From a virus, in the IMG/VR virus record IMGVR_UViG_3300035670_000058, positions 50,681-114,680 of that record: DNA of 64,000 bases. One strand, given 5' to 3'. The notes beneath the pieces were generated by a model. It was not told the DNA's origin. It saw only the letters and a program-made list of their open reading frames with translations, and did no database searches. Shown in pieces: positions 7,880 to 15,839 of this stretch. Both the position numbers and the translations under genes were made by a program. Every line of letters begins with the position of its first letter. The stretch's first letter is position 1.

Positions 7880-7944
7880 TCTCGATCCCTAAAGACAATA
7901 AGATAGGCAATCAACATTGCGAATCCTAGAAGTAAAATCTCCAT
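7876..7944 (-). CDS. Micro-membrane peptide, 22 aa
   Basis: ATG at 7944 preceded by AGGGAG; the product begins MEILLLGFAMLIAYLIVF and ends in a charged RDRE tail, so it is a single membrane segment. Its TGA overlaps the GTG start of the next gene, which argues for translational coupling and for a real gene. Confidence 0.5.
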   Translation of the reverse strand: MEILLLGFAMLIAYLIVFRDRE

Positions 7945-7955
7945 CACTCCCTACC

Positions 7956-8210
7956 CTAGTGACTCCGCTTAGGGACAATCACCAGATCGAATCCTAAGGC
8001 ATCTACAAGGGCCGCAAGCCACACTACCCGTGTAGGATACAGCCCACGCTCATACTTTGATACAGTTGAAAGTGAAATCCCTGCTTTATCTGCAACCTGT
8101 TGCTGAGACAGTTGATTGCGTAAACGCTCAGACCTAGCAAGTGTCATAATACCATCAAGTAAGGATTTACCTCTAGCCTGATGATTCTGGGTAAGGTCAA
8201 GTCTACGCAT
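7956..8210 (-). CDS. Xre/Cro-family helix-turn-helix regulator
   Basis: 84 aa from the ATG at 8210, which has GGAGG 5 bases upstream (longer starts lack this). Residues about 33-60, LSQQQVADKAGISLSTVSKY, are a classic HTH_3 with the recognition helix at STVSKYERG. A likely repressor. Candidate operators are the palindrome at 10968-10985 or those in the 14.6-15.3 kb hub; binding is inferred only. Confidence 0.8.
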   Translation of the reverse strand: MRRLDLTQNHQARGKSLLDGIMTLARSERLRNQLSQQQVADKAGISLSTVSKYERGLYPTRVVWLAALVDALGFDLVIVPKRSH

Positions 8211-8232
8211 TTTTACCTCCAAATAAAAGAAT

Positions 8233-8260
8233 AAATGCCCCACCAAAAGATGGGGCATTT
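8233..8260 (-). terminator. Hairpin terminator
   Basis: AAATGCCCCA and TGGGGCATTT form a 10-bp stem with an 8-base loop, followed on the minus strand by ATTCTTTTATTT. It lies between the 8268 gene and the Xre regulator, so it limits or attenuates transcription into the regulator. Confidence 0.7.
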
Positions 8261-8267
8261 ATCTAGT

Positions 8268-8642
8268 CTACCAATCCGTTTCGTCAGACTCACCCTCAGG
8301 AAGTTGAGGATCAAACGAACGATTGATCTTTGCAGTCTCTTCGCGGCGATAACCTTTGTTATCGGACTTCCAGAGTGTAGCGACCTCTTGTGTGATAACC
8401 TCTTCCTCATAGTCGAGGGATTCCTCGCGGAAAGAAGCAACACCAGAGAAGCAGCCAAGAATAGATGCTTTAGTAGAAGAGTCAGCATAGACACGAAGCG
8501 TGCCTACCATTGATCTCTCAGAATATGCGGTAGATTTATCATTAGGGGGTGACCAAGGACCGAAGGTAATCTTGGCCTCATCGGAAACAGTTATCCGAAA
8601 CTTCTTTCCGTTGGACTTAGTTACCAGAATATTCCTAGACAC
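8268..8642 (-). CDS. Hypothetical protein, 124 aa
   Basis: Starts with a beta-rich part (NILVTKSNGKKFRITVSD), then an acidic C-terminus ending GESDETDW. No known domain. The start overlaps the stop of the upstream gene by one base. Confidence 0.6.
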   Translation of the reverse strand: MSRNILVTKSNGKKFRITVSDEAKITFGPWSPPNDKSTAYSERSMVGTLRVYADSSTKASILGCFSGVASFREESLDYEEEVITQEVATLWKSDNKGYRREETAKINRSFDPQLPEGESDETDW

Positions 8643-8938
8643 TAGTTGGTTTTACCTCTCTGCTTGCGCTTCTCGATGATGAATACTTTGTAGAATTCTA
8701 CCAGACCCATCATCATCTCTTCAAAGCATGGATCAAGGTGGAACCGCATAGGATGCCCGTCAGCGGCTTCATTCTTTATGGCCCACTCACTTCTACGGGG
8801 CCAAATAATCACATGCTCAGGGTCTTCTGTGATGTTGATCTCTTGCCCACATCTAGCGCAACTCTTAGGACTAATGCTGCCCCAATGAGTTTCGCTAGAT
8901 GCGAGTTGAATCTGAAACTTCTCAGGTTCCCGAGTCAT
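8642..8938 (-). CDS. Zinc-binding hypothetical protein, 98 aa
   Basis: CARCGQEI with a later HLDPC provides a CxxC...HxxxC zinc site. The end is very basic (IIEKRKQRGKTN). Overlaps the upstream gene by 17 bases. Function unknown. Confidence 0.55.
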   Translation of the reverse strand: MTREPEKFQIQLASSETHWGSISPKSCARCGQEINITEDPEHVIIWPRRSEWAIKNEAADGHPMRFHLDPCFEEMMMGLVEFYKVFIIEKRKQRGKTN

Positions 8939-9518
8939 CGAATGTAGTTGCTCCTATACGTTCTTTATAGTATCGAGCATTACGCTTCTCTGCCTCTAGG
9001 TCATTGACGAGATTGCGATTCGTTTCAAGGACTTCTTGTACTTTAGACAGGAGATATATTGCCTCCTCTCCCAGCATATTCGGCTCAAAATTGATCACAT
9101 CATTGGGATCAATGTTGGCCTTGAGAATTTCAGCGCGGGCTTTCTCAATGGCTAGTTTTTGATTCATATATTCAAGCACATTGGGGATCGCTACAGACAC
9201 GGCAGATAAATCCTTTTCAACTTGACGCTCTGTCGCCCGCTCTTCGATTCTTTGTTCAACCTCTGAGGGTGGCTCCATGCGCGTAAGGCGCACTCCTGCA
9301 ACACGGGCACGTCCTGTTGCAGCATCCTCATCCCGCAGAATCTCCAACTCGCCCATTCGCTGCAAGCGATAGAGAGTTTGATATACCTGCGAGTAATTCA
9401 GTCCGGTTTTATTGATCAGATCGTCAATGGTGAGATTGATTTCACGCTGCTTATATGCGAGCAGCGTTGATCTTAGTTGATCTTGTAAATCGCCGCGACT
9501 GCCTACTTGTGCCGACAT
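8922..9518 (-). CDS. Winged-helix protein with coiled-coil C-terminus
   Basis: 198 aa. Residues about 12-62 (LTIDDLINKTGLNYSQVYQTL, then MGELEILRDED) form a winged helix-turn-helix with a wing. The rest is helical, with heptad-like repeats at about 125-185. Directly downstream of the RuvB-like gene and separated by one base, so the two proteins may act together at replication or recombination sites. Confidence 0.6.
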   Translation of the reverse strand: MSAQVGSRGDLQDQLRSTLLAYKQREINLTIDDLINKTGLNYSQVYQTLYRLQRMGELEILRDEDAATGRARVAGVRLTRMEPPSEVEQRIEERATERQVEKDLSAVSVAIPNVLEYMNQKLAIEKARAEILKANIDPNDVINFEPNMLGEEAIYLLSKVQEVLETNRNLVNDLEAEKRNARYYKERIGATTFDDSGT

Positions 9519-9519
9519 T

Positions 9520-10356
9520 TTACAAATCCTTCAATAGAATCCGCCCTCTAGGCATGCGCCCTACCAGCCCTAGTTGCAGCAGATAAGGCTCAACTTCTCG
9601 CTCGATTGTCTTGGTATCAAGCCCCAGCATTGCTGAGAGATGAGATAGACCGACTGAACGGTCGGTATCGAGCGCAGCAAGGTACTTGTAATCGCGCTCA
9701 GTAAGACCATTTTTGTCGATCCCTAGGATACTGAAAGCATCTTCTAGGTTTTTCTGGGTGGGGACAAAGTTGTTGTTGACAATCATCCAATCAAAGATGA
9801 ATGACAGGTTGTGAATGGCTGCTCTAGGATTAAGGCGGGAACGCCTAGCAATCTCAGCAATTGTCTTGTCAGCCATAGTAAGATTTTTCCTGGCAACAGC
9901 GTTAGCCAGAATTTTCTCAATTTCGTTCAAATTATACGGTTCTAGGTGAATTTCCCTGAATCTGGATTTAAACGCAGCAGGGACTTGACCGGGGCTAGTT
10001 GTGCAAGCAATCAATTGCACAGACCCGCGATCAATTAGGAGGTTCAGTGAATCTGCGACAACAGAATCTAGGTTATGAACCTCATCAATGATTAGGGGAT
10101 GCTTGATAAAGGGAGTGCCCTTGAACGCAGCAGCGTCCATTACCCTCGGCGTAATCCCCGCTGATTGGAAAATAATCTTTGCGAGTGAGGTCTTTCCTGT
10201 TCCGTAGGGACCATCGATAAGAATGTTGGGCAGGGAGCGTGCCTCGATTTGCGAGGCACTAATCATCAAGCGAGCAATTGCCTTTGGTCGTTCCTGCCCG
10301 ACATAATCGTCAAAATTTTGGGGGGTGAAAATCCCCACCTTTTCAGAAGGGTACAT
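9520..10356 (-). CDS. RuvB-like AAA+ ATPase (Holliday-junction helicase / clamp-loader-like)
   Basis: 278 aa. Walker A GPYGTGKT (residues 49-56), Walker B LIIDEVHNL (Asp91, Glu92), sensor 1 around CTTS (118-121), SRF with Arg132 as possible arginine finger, sensor 2 Arg178 in LNPRAA, and a C-terminal winged helix (about 210-278) ending PRGRILL, as in RuvB. The N-terminal FDDYVGQERPK is the RuvB-type Q motif. It is shorter than bacterial RuvB (about 335 aa). It probably drives branch migration or loads a replication factor. Confidence 0.8.
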   Translation of the reverse strand: MYPSEKVGIFTPQNFDDYVGQERPKAIARLMISASQIEARSLPNILIDGPYGTGKTSLAKIIFQSAGITPRVMDAAAFKGTPFIKHPLIIDEVHNLDSVVADSLNLLIDRGSVQLIACTTSPGQVPAAFKSRFREIHLEPYNLNEIEKILANAVARKNLTMADKTIAEIARRSRLNPRAAIHNLSFIFDWMIVNNNFVPTQKNLEDAFSILGIDKNGLTERDYKYLAALDTDRSVGLSHLSAMLGLDTKTIEREVEPYLLQLGLVGRMPRGRILLKDL

Positions 10357-10574
10357 TAATCTACTTTCACTATTGGAACGATAGTATCTCCCCTATCGGG
10401 AATAATACACATCTCCCTATATGAGAGATATTCGGGATTTGTCAGATATACGATATATCCGTTATCCTTTTTACATCGACGTAAAAAGAATCCTAGTTTA
10501 TACCCGATAAAGTGGTCCTTTGACGAAACCTTTACCGGAGTCCCTTCTTTTAGGTTTATGGGCGGGTTTTGCAA
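10356..10574 (-). CDS. Hypothetical small beta protein, 72 aa
   Basis: TTG start with GGAAGG 9 bases upstream. GTPVKVSSKDHFIGYKLG suggests a small SH3-like barrel. The stop overlaps the RuvB-like start by one base. The 5' third overlaps the gene at 10498-10680 in another frame. Confidence 0.5.
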   Translation of the reverse strand: MQNPPINLKEGTPVKVSSKDHFIGYKLGFFLRRCKKDNGYIVYLTNPEYLSYREMCIIPDRGDTIVPIVKVD

Positions 10575-10680
10575 CGCTAAGAACCTTCCGCTCCAGTTTG
10601 CGGGTTTTATCGAATTCCTCTGAGAATGCGCATGCAGCGCAATTCGGAGGTGTGCCCTTATGATTAGTTTGATGGCGCAT
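10498..10680 (-). CDS. Small basic Cys-containing protein, 60 aa
   Basis: ATG 10680 has GAGGG 6 bases upstream; an ATG 12 bases earlier is possible. NCAACAFSEEFD followed by a Lys/Arg-rich tail. Its last 77 bases overlap the next gene in a different frame, so one of the two starts may be wrong. Confidence 0.4.
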   Translation of the reverse strand: MRHQTNHKGTPPNCAACAFSEEFDKTRKLERKVLSVAKPAHKPKRRDSGKGFVKGPLYRV

Positions 10681-10939
10681 TAGCACCCTCATCCCAAATC
10701 TTGTGGGTAATTTTACCCCAAACGCTCAACGGAAAGTCAATAGTTGCCTCTGTTGGCTTAGTCTCACCGATTGTCTTAATGAGCATTGCTGCCCTGATAC
10801 TGTCGTCGTTGTGGATCATACTAAAATAAACGACATTAAGCCCATGCGGGTCAATTTTTGGAGCAAAATCGGGATTATACTTCTTCATAAAAGAAGCCAA
10901 ATCGTTGCCATTGATAATAGTGTACGCCTTACCGGCCAT
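10664..10939 (-). CDS. Hypothetical protein, 91 aa
   Basis: ATG 10939 is preceded by TAGGAGACAGTCT, a clear ribosome site, and 24 bases further up by the -10 of a strong promoter. No recognised domain. First gene of the transcript leading to the RuvB-like gene. Confidence 0.65.
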   Translation of the reverse strand: MAGKAYTIINGNDLASFMKKYNPDFAPKIDPHGLNVVYFSMIHNDDSIRAAMLIKTIGETKPTEATIDFPLSVWGKITHKIWDEGANAPSN

Positions 10940-10962
10940 AGACTGTCTCCTAGTTTTTACCG

Positions 10963-10991
10963 AGTGTAGCACGTTTTGACGTGCTTGTCAA
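10963..10991 (-). promoter_or_regulatory. Strong sigma70-type promoter with an 18-bp palindromic operator in the spacer
   Basis: On the minus strand: TTGACA, a 17-bp spacer, TACACT. The spacer carries GCACGT-4-ACGTGC (10968-10985 with flanks), a near-perfect inverted repeat lying exactly between -35 and -10. A repressor dimer there would block RNA polymerase. The -10 is preceded by CGTGC, a motif shared by many promoters in this window. Confidence 0.75.
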
Positions 10992-11008
10992 GGTGATAAA
11001 AATACGGG

Positions 11009-11809
11009 CTAGTTGCGCTTACCGTCGCCCAAGGAAAGGGGGCCACTAACAGTAGAGCCGCTACGGATGCCACGGGTGAATTGAATATCGTGACCAGCAA
11101 TGCGGCCTGATTCGTAGGCTGCTCTATAACTGGCCTGAGCGCTTTTAACAGAAATAAGCTTGGGGAATTGCTGATTCATAAACTCCTTCAATTTTGCACT
11201 GTCAAGTGTAATCAATGCAGTGATCGATGGATTGTCTGCCTCCATTGCTGTTAGGTTCTCTTCAAGCCTGTCGCGGATGGTACGTACAGCACCGACATAA
11301 AAGGAAGCCTTCCATGTCTTTCCATGTACGTGCAAAAGCGAGCGATCAGAGAACAGGTCAACGTCAGGGAATTGCTCCTGCATTTTGCGGAGTGCTTGAA
11401 TCTGCTGCCACTTCTCTTCGGCAATGCGCTCCAGATCATGCATGATAACCTCATACATAAACTGAGCGACTTCTACGTTGGCTTTCTTGCCAAGGAAGTA
11501 CATTCCCTTGCCTGAGTAAACCCCCTTGCAGAGATTTCCCTTAGCAACGGCAAATGCCAAGTCTCGCTTCCACTCAATAACGTTAAGGCCAAACAACTCC
11601 TTGAAGTCATTGACAAGACGTGTCTCTTCGCGGTCGAGTTTGACGTTCTCAACCTGAGACATCTCAATATTGTACTTGACGAGCAATTCCTGAGCCTTAG
11701 CCGCAGCGAGTGCAGCCTCATTCTCATTTGAGGATTTGCTCAGCGCCATCAATTTCTTGATCTTGATGACGAGTGATTCAGCCTCTTTATCCGAAAGATT
11801 ATCCAGCAT
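11009..11809 (-). CDS. DUF2786-type protein
   Basis: 266 aa. Residues about 14-52 (IKKLMALSKSSNENEAALAA, then AQELLVKYNI) match the DUF2786 domain found in many phage and bacterial proteins. The middle part contains AVAKGNLCKGVYSGKGMYFLG, typical of the partner domain. Molecular function is not established. It stands between a terminator and the 10664 promoter region. Confidence 0.75.
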   Translation of the reverse strand: MLDNLSDKEAESLVIKIKKLMALSKSSNENEAALAAAKAQELLVKYNIEMSQVENVKLDREETRLVNDFKELFGLNVIEWKRDLAFAVAKGNLCKGVYSGKGMYFLGKKANVEVAQFMYEVIMHDLERIAEEKWQQIQALRKMQEQFPDVDLFSDRSLLHVHGKTWKASFYVGAVRTIRDRLEENLTAMEADNPSITALITLDSAKLKEFMNQQFPKLISVKSAQASYRAAYESGRIAGHDIQFTRGIRSGSTVSGPLSLGDGKRN

Positions 11810-11831
11810 TTATTCTCCTAGTCATAAAAAT

Positions 11832-11853
11832 GAGGGGGCATAGAAGCCCCCTC
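11832..11853 (-). terminator. Rho-independent terminator
   Basis: GAGGGGGC (11832-11839) and GCCCCCTC (11846-11853) with a 6-base loop, followed on the minus strand by ATTTTTATG. It ends the 11857-14567 transcript just before the DUF2786 gene, which therefore needs read-through or its own promoter. Confidence 0.85.
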
Positions 11854-11856
11854 GTA

Positions 11857-12726
11857 TTACCGATCCTTGAGATAGACTTCGTAAAGCCTAACTGCTTCAG
11901 CCTCCAGCGGAGTAAGAGGCTTATTAGCCCTATCAAGCAGAGAGATAGCCAGATCATCTTCCTCTGCATTCTCTGCGAGAGAAGCAGCAGTTTCAAGCCA
12001 AGTCCTGCGCTTGATAAGACGCTCAATTGTTGGGAAATTAGTAGACTCGTTAGGAAGTTGAATAATGAGAGGCGTAGGCTCCTCATTATTCTCGATGATA
12101 TCCGATGCTTCCATAACAATTTCTTCCGGCTGAATGAGGGTCAGAGTTTTTGCCCCATTCTTAGAAAGACGAATATTATAGGGGATACGATCCTTTGTAG
12201 AACCCCTGTCAAAGTTGATCCTGCCTTCTTTGGCAAGAGACTCCATAACATGGGTCATATTGTGGAGATCGATGTTATCCCCATCCCTGCGCACAACCTT
12301 GACAAGATCAGAGGTTGTCTCAAAGTGCTGGTATTCAGTAACTGCGGCCAGAACCCTGGCCTTAAGTGAATCCTTTCGAAGAGTAGGAGGCTTAAGTGCA
12401 TCCCTCTCTCGCTTATGCTGCTTATCCAGAGCAGCAAGGCCATCCTCCCTACCCATCAGAAGAGTCCAATGGTAAGAACGGCCATTAACCTTCCTGCCGG
12501 TTGCATCCATAGCGCCGAATTCAAGACGTCGCGTAAGGATACCGCACTTCTCATAAGTACGGACGGCTGCATCAATAAAAGGAACGCCCATTTTAACTTC
12601 ATGGGCAAACTTGCCGGAAGACATGAAACGTGCTTCTGTGCCAACTGTAGGCATATACGCATACAGAGCCAGAAGAGCATCATACTCCCGAGCCTGACGG
12701 TTTGTGAAATTTGCCTTAGGCTTCAT
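11857..12726 (-). CDS. Large hypothetical protein with winged-helix-like segments
   Basis: 289 aa. Two regions (about 10-65 and 120-185, including LKARVLAAVTEYQHFETTSD and the following helices) look like winged helix-turn-helix units of replication-initiator or regulator type. The C-terminal 90 residues are acidic and helical. Possibly a replication initiator or transcription factor; not certain. The start overlaps the stop of the 37-aa peptide gene (TAATG). Confidence 0.5.
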   Translation of the reverse strand: MKPKANFTNRQAREYDALLALYAYMPTVGTEARFMSSGKFAHEVKMGVPFIDAAVRTYEKCGILTRRLEFGAMDATGRKVNGRSYHWTLLMGREDGLAALDKQHKRERDALKPPTLRKDSLKARVLAAVTEYQHFETTSDLVKVVRRDGDNIDLHNMTHVMESLAKEGRINFDRGSTKDRIPYNIRLSKNGAKTLTLIQPEEIVMEASDIIENNEEPTPLIIQLPNESTNFPTIERLIKRRTWLETAASLAENAEEDDLAISLLDRANKPLTPLEAEAVRLYEVYLKDR

Positions 12727-12839
12727 TAATTATCCCTCTTATGGTAACCCTTCACACAAAAAGCACAAAGGTTTGTTTTAGGTGTGACCCACGCGGCAAT
12801 CGGAAGATCACAAACACACTTTGTACACTGACATTTCAT
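12726..12839 (-). CDS. Cys-rich micro-protein, 37 aa
   Basis: Starts at ATG 12839 inside the previous stop (ATGA) and ends in TAATG, overlapping the next start. MKCQCTKCVCDLP followed by LCAFC gives six cysteines in CxC, CxC and CxxC patterns, a likely zinc-binding peptide. Perfect coupling at both ends supports it as a real gene. Confidence 0.6.
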   Translation of the reverse strand: MKCQCTKCVCDLPIAAWVTPKTNLCAFCVKGYHKRDN

Positions 12840-13255
12840 GCCGCAGTTTCATCCACTTTGTAAGGCATAGGTTTGATAGGTTCTGCCCACATCAAAATTC
12901 TGCGGTACTTGTTTGACTTTACATCGTCATAAACATGTACGCGCAGTTTGAAACCACGGGTAGCAAAATAGTTGTATAGCGTTCTAAACGGGTTGTTCCC
13001 CCTTTCTAGTGGCATTTGATAATCGACAAACAATGTTTTGCCGGCGAGCAAATCTTTGACTAGGGGAGAATCAATTTCTTGGCGCACATAGGTATCCCTA
13101 GTCCTAATACCAGCACGCCACGTATTTGGCACTACCTTATACTTATACTCCATATAAGCATAATTAGGCGCTGGTTTATCCATGCGCTTATGCTTTTTCC
13201 AGTAATAGCGACGTGATGAAGCACGCCGCATTTCTTTCTTCTCTTCAGGTGTCAT
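12836..13255 (-). CDS. Hypothetical basic protein, 139 aa
   Basis: The N-terminus is very basic (MTPEEKKEMRRASSRRYYWK), suggesting nucleic-acid contact, followed by a beta-rich region. No known domain. Coupled to the Cys-rich micro-gene downstream. Confidence 0.6.
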   Translation of the reverse strand: MTPEEKKEMRRASSRRYYWKKHKRMDKPAPNYAYMEYKYKVVPNTWRAGIRTRDTYVRQEIDSPLVKDLLAGKTLFVDYQMPLERGNNPFRTLYNYFATRGFKLRVHVYDDVKSNKYRRILMWAEPIKPMPYKVDETAA

Positions 13256-13258
13256 GGA

Positions 13259-13522
13259 TTACCAACCGTCACATCCATCGTAATAACTATCCACTTCCCC
13301 TTTGAGATTGTACTGAAAATCAAAAAGCGCTGTAGATGATGCAGCAGGAGTGCCGCAACTTCTACAACGCGCAACGCGACCTTTTAGGCTGATTGTTTCT
13401 CTAGCCTTTTTGGGGTTAGAGTGTAGGCACGAAGAACAAACAGGGATTTTACTCCCTTCATGATCTGTCCATCTAGAGGTGGAAACGTGCCCACAGGCCA
13501 TGACAACACTTGGCTCGACCAT
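13259..13522 (-). CDS. Zinc-ribbon protein, 87 aa
   Basis: ATG 13522 chosen because GGAG lies 6-7 bases upstream. CGH near the N-terminus, then CSSC and CRSC pairs, giving two probable zinc sites. Has its own promoter at 13553-13581. Confidence 0.6.
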   Translation of the reverse strand: MVEPSVVMACGHVSTSRWTDHEGSKIPVCSSCLHSNPKKARETISLKGRVARCRSCGTPAASSTALFDFQYNLKGEVDSYYDGCDGW

Positions 13523-13552
13523 AATAATCTCCATAGTCGATATCATGTACCG

Positions 13553-13581
13553 ATTATATCAAATTCGTCAAGACTTGTCCA
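13553..13581 (-). promoter_or_regulatory. Sigma70-type promoter
   Basis: Minus strand: TGGACA, a 17-bp spacer, perfect TATAAT. It sits at the end of the 13568 gene and reads into the zinc-ribbon gene at 13522. Confidence 0.65.
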
Positions 13582-13858
13582 TACCAGACTTTCTATATCG
13601 GGCACGTAGGGACAGGAGCAAGGATTCCAGCCCAACAGTCTCTTCACCAAGTTGCTTCAATTCAAAGACAATTTGGAAGAGATCGCTCACAGGAATCTGG
13701 ATGGAGTTGAGATCACCATCATAAGGCTTGGACGAAGCCAGAGCCTCTACAACGGCATTCGTTGCAAGGTACATGGCTTGAATTGTCCCGTCGCCTTTAT
13801 ACTCCCCTGCTAGTTTTTCTAACAGGAGAATTTGTCTACGGGCCTCAGAAATGCTCAT
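13568..13858 (-). CDS. Hypothetical helical protein, 96 aa
   Basis: Mostly helical (MSISEARRQILLLEKLAGEY and a C-terminal leucine-rich helix). Preceded by AGGAGG (minus strand of CCTCCT at 13863). No recognised domain. Confidence 0.6.
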   Translation of the reverse strand: MSISEARRQILLLEKLAGEYKGDGTIQAMYLATNAVVEALASSKPYDGDLNSIQIPVSDLFQIVFELKQLGEETVGLESLLLSLRARYRKSGMDKS

Positions 13859-13873
13859 GGAGCCTCCTTTCTA

Positions 13874-13920
13874 TAAAAAAGGGGACGTACATGAAATGCG
13901 TGGATGCATGTACGTCCCCT
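13874..13920 (-). terminator. Long hairpin terminator
   Basis: GGGGACGTACATG (13881-13893) and CATGTACGTCCCC (13907-13919) form a perfect 13-bp stem with a 13-base loop, followed on the minus strand by a run of six T. Ends the transcript of the 13971 gene. Confidence 0.9.
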
Positions 13921-13970
13921 CAAGTATCTGAAACAATCGAACATAGCAGAGAGATTGATTAGCCATTTTC

Positions 13971-14567
13971 CTAAGCGGAGGCGACAACCTCTTCCTGCTC
14001 AGTATTCGAATACTGGGCAGAAAGGGCACGCTCGACAGCCTCCTTGAGTCGAGCCAGTTCAGACGCATTGACACCCACCAGAGCCGAAGCATCCAGTTCA
14101 GAAAGATTGTCCACGCGGAAAATCTTCTTGCGGGGGCCACGCTTCTTAGCGAGATTGTTATTCGACTTGAAATTCTGGACTGCATCCCGAACGTACTTAG
14201 GAGCGCGGGACGAACCCTCTTCCACAGAACCTCGGAAATACTGAACCATAAACTGAGTCATCTCTTTCGCATCAGCGAAAGGCTCAGGCTCTTCACCCTG
14301 CACCCAAAGGTACGTAGGGATCAGATCAAGCCGACGATTGCGATGCGAGATATCCTGAACGATTTGCTCAGCATCATACTTCGCATCGACCGTGAAATCA
14401 TTGACGATCACTCCATCAGTCGTGATCTCAAAGTTAGCACGGCCACCAAAGAGATGATAGATACCCTGCCATGCAGCGAGGACAGCGTTTCCTGCGCCAT
14501 TCTCAACGCCGACAGTAATGGGCTGAGTGCGAGTCTCAGCCTCAGGGGTTGCGTTAGCCTTAGCCAT
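13971..14567 (-). CDS. Hypothetical protein, 198 aa
   Basis: A stand-alone transcription unit with two tandem promoters and a strong terminator, so it is probably well expressed. It contains a basic stretch RGPRKKIFRV near residue 143 and an acidic C-terminus. No known domain. Its independent, strong expression may mean an early or DNA-binding protein, but that is a guess. Confidence 0.65.
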   Translation of the reverse strand: MAKANATPEAETRTQPITVGVENGAGNAVLAAWQGIYHLFGGRANFEITTDGVIVNDFTVDAKYDAEQIVQDISHRNRRLDLIPTYLWVQGEEPEPFADAKEMTQFMVQYFRGSVEEGSSRAPKYVRDAVQNFKSNNNLAKKRGPRKKIFRVDNLSELDASALVGVNASELARLKEAVERALSAQYSNTEQEEVVASA

Positions 14568-14643
14568 TGTATTTCGATCCTTTCGATTGGTGTAAGGCTA
14601 ACCAATCTCTCCATCTATATTCGGTTGTTAAGGTGCTGGGAGC

Positions 14644-14672
14644 ATTATCCATGCTTCCCTGAGTCTTGTCAA
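14644..14672 (-). promoter_or_regulatory. Proximal leftward promoter
   Basis: Minus strand TTGACA, 17-bp spacer, GATAAT. Lies about 80 bases upstream of the 13971-14567 gene. Confidence 0.75.
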
Positions 14673-14749
14673 GACCCTGCCGGTTGTCTAGCGATTTTCC
14701 GGCCCGTCTATTCTGGACTCCCGACCGCCGTTCCCGACCGCCTGTGAGC

Positions 14750-14778
14750 ATCCTAGCGCTTCCCCGTCCCCTTGTCAA
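14750..14778 (-). promoter_or_regulatory. Distal leftward promoter
   Basis: Minus strand TTGACA, 17-bp spacer, TAGGAT; a tandem promoter 106 bases upstream of the proximal one. Confidence 0.55.
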
Positions 14779-15013
14779 CATCTTTTTTCAAAATAGGTTA
14801 TAGCTCAGATCATCAAAGTATCGATTTGTTCGATGATTACTTCAGGCATCATATACCGCTGGTTTACAAATCGAATTTCATCGGGGAGCCTGTTACTCAC
14901 CGGGTAAGAAAAGTATCTTACCACGTAAAAACCTAGCCATTTCCGCCGGCGCCCAATAGCTCGATTTTGCCAGGCAATATTCTAGCCTTTTTACGCGGTA
15001 AGATGACTCATTC

Positions 15014-15073
15014 TTGCGATTTGCAAAAAATCCAATTAAAACACTTGACAAACGCCGCCGGGTGTGCTACGCG
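15014..15073 (+). promoter_or_regulatory. Rightward promoter with TTGCGATTTGCAA element
   Basis: TTGACA at 15045-15050, 17-bp spacer ending GGTGTGC, TACGCG at 15068-15073. About 20 bases upstream of the -35 is TTGCGATTTGCAA (15014-15026), an inverted repeat TTGC-5-GCAA. The identical 13-mer stands before the promoter at 28415, so it is probably a shared activator or repressor site. Confidence 0.6.
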
Positions 15074-15188
15074 CGGGGGCATTTATATAGGGGCGCGGGG
15101 CCGGAATTTTACGAGGCACATTCCTGGCCTTTTATCTAGCCTATTCTTGCGATTTTTACGCCTCCAACAAAATAGCCTATTTTACCCA

Positions 15189-15217
15189 TTGACAAGCCCG
15201 CCCGTTTGTGGGACAAT
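15189..15217 (+). promoter_or_regulatory. Main rightward promoter of the 15.3-27.8 kb array
   Basis: TTGACA at 15189-15194, 17-bp spacer, GACAAT at 15212-15217; 68 bases before the first gene of the array. Confidence 0.75.
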
Positions 15218-15284
15218 ACAGGTAGCGGAAACGCCGCCCTCAAAACCCATCAAAACCTCTAGCGATAGAAAGGTAATTGAATAA

Positions 15285-15839
15285 ATGGGAAACATGATCG
15301 TTCCCGATAACCAGATCAAAACTCGACTGTATAATCTGGTTATTGATGGCGATACTGTCGAGGAGATGCTTTCCTCTAGAATGGCAAATATCCTCGCCAA
15401 TGAGTATCGCGCAGAGGGATATCGTGTGGATAAGATCGAGGTTTACTCGATCACCAAATCCGCCGATGTGATCGAAGAAATGGCTTCAACAAAGCCAATG
15501 AATTACCCCCGTAAGGAAATCGGCACTCCTACGGTAACAAAAAAGAAAGAGCAAGAGAATAGGGCTAAAGCCCACGCAAAGGCCGAGGCAATCCGATCCA
15601 AGAAGAATAGCGCAAAGCCAGCAACATACCGATCCTCTTACGGAAGGGATAGGGGATCACTTCTCCATCAGGAATACCTAAATCTTCTCAAGAGGGATGG
15701 ATATAGGGTCTTCAACAATCTGAATGGAGAAGTCTGGATCGGACTCCAAACAGAAATCTCCTCCCGCATCTTCAACTACATCCAAAAGGGCGGGAAGAAG
15801 TCCGATCTCGATATCAAATATATCGGAAAGGCTGCATAA
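15285..15839 (+). CDS. Hypothetical protein, 184 aa
   Basis: First gene of the long rightward array. The middle (about 82-120) is rich in Lys, Glu and Ala and probably a charged helix; both ends look globular. No known domain. Its stop overlaps the next ATG by one base. Confidence 0.65.
   Translation: MGNMIVPDNQIKTRLYNLVIDGDTVEEMLSSRMANILANEYRAEGYRVDKIEVYSITKSADVIEEMASTKPMNYPRKEIGTPTVTKKKEQENRAKAHAKAEAIRSKKNSAKPATYRSSYGRDRGSLLHQEYLNLLKRDGYRVFNNLNGEVWIGLQTEISSRIFNYIQKGGKKSDLDIKYIGKAA

Larger units (their letters stand above)
14568..15284. other. Divergent regulatory hub (no genes), 717 bp
   Basis: Two leftward promoters (14644-14672, 14750-14778) and two rightward ones (15045-15073, 15189-15217) sit here. 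It also holds an inverted repeat GGTAAGA-6-TCTTACC near 14900, a TTGCGATTTGCAA element at 15014-15026, and repeated short stretches of the type TAGCCTTTTTACG and TTCTTGCGATTT. I see no reading frame with a plausible ribosome site. It is the control region of both major transcription blocks. Confidence 0.7.
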
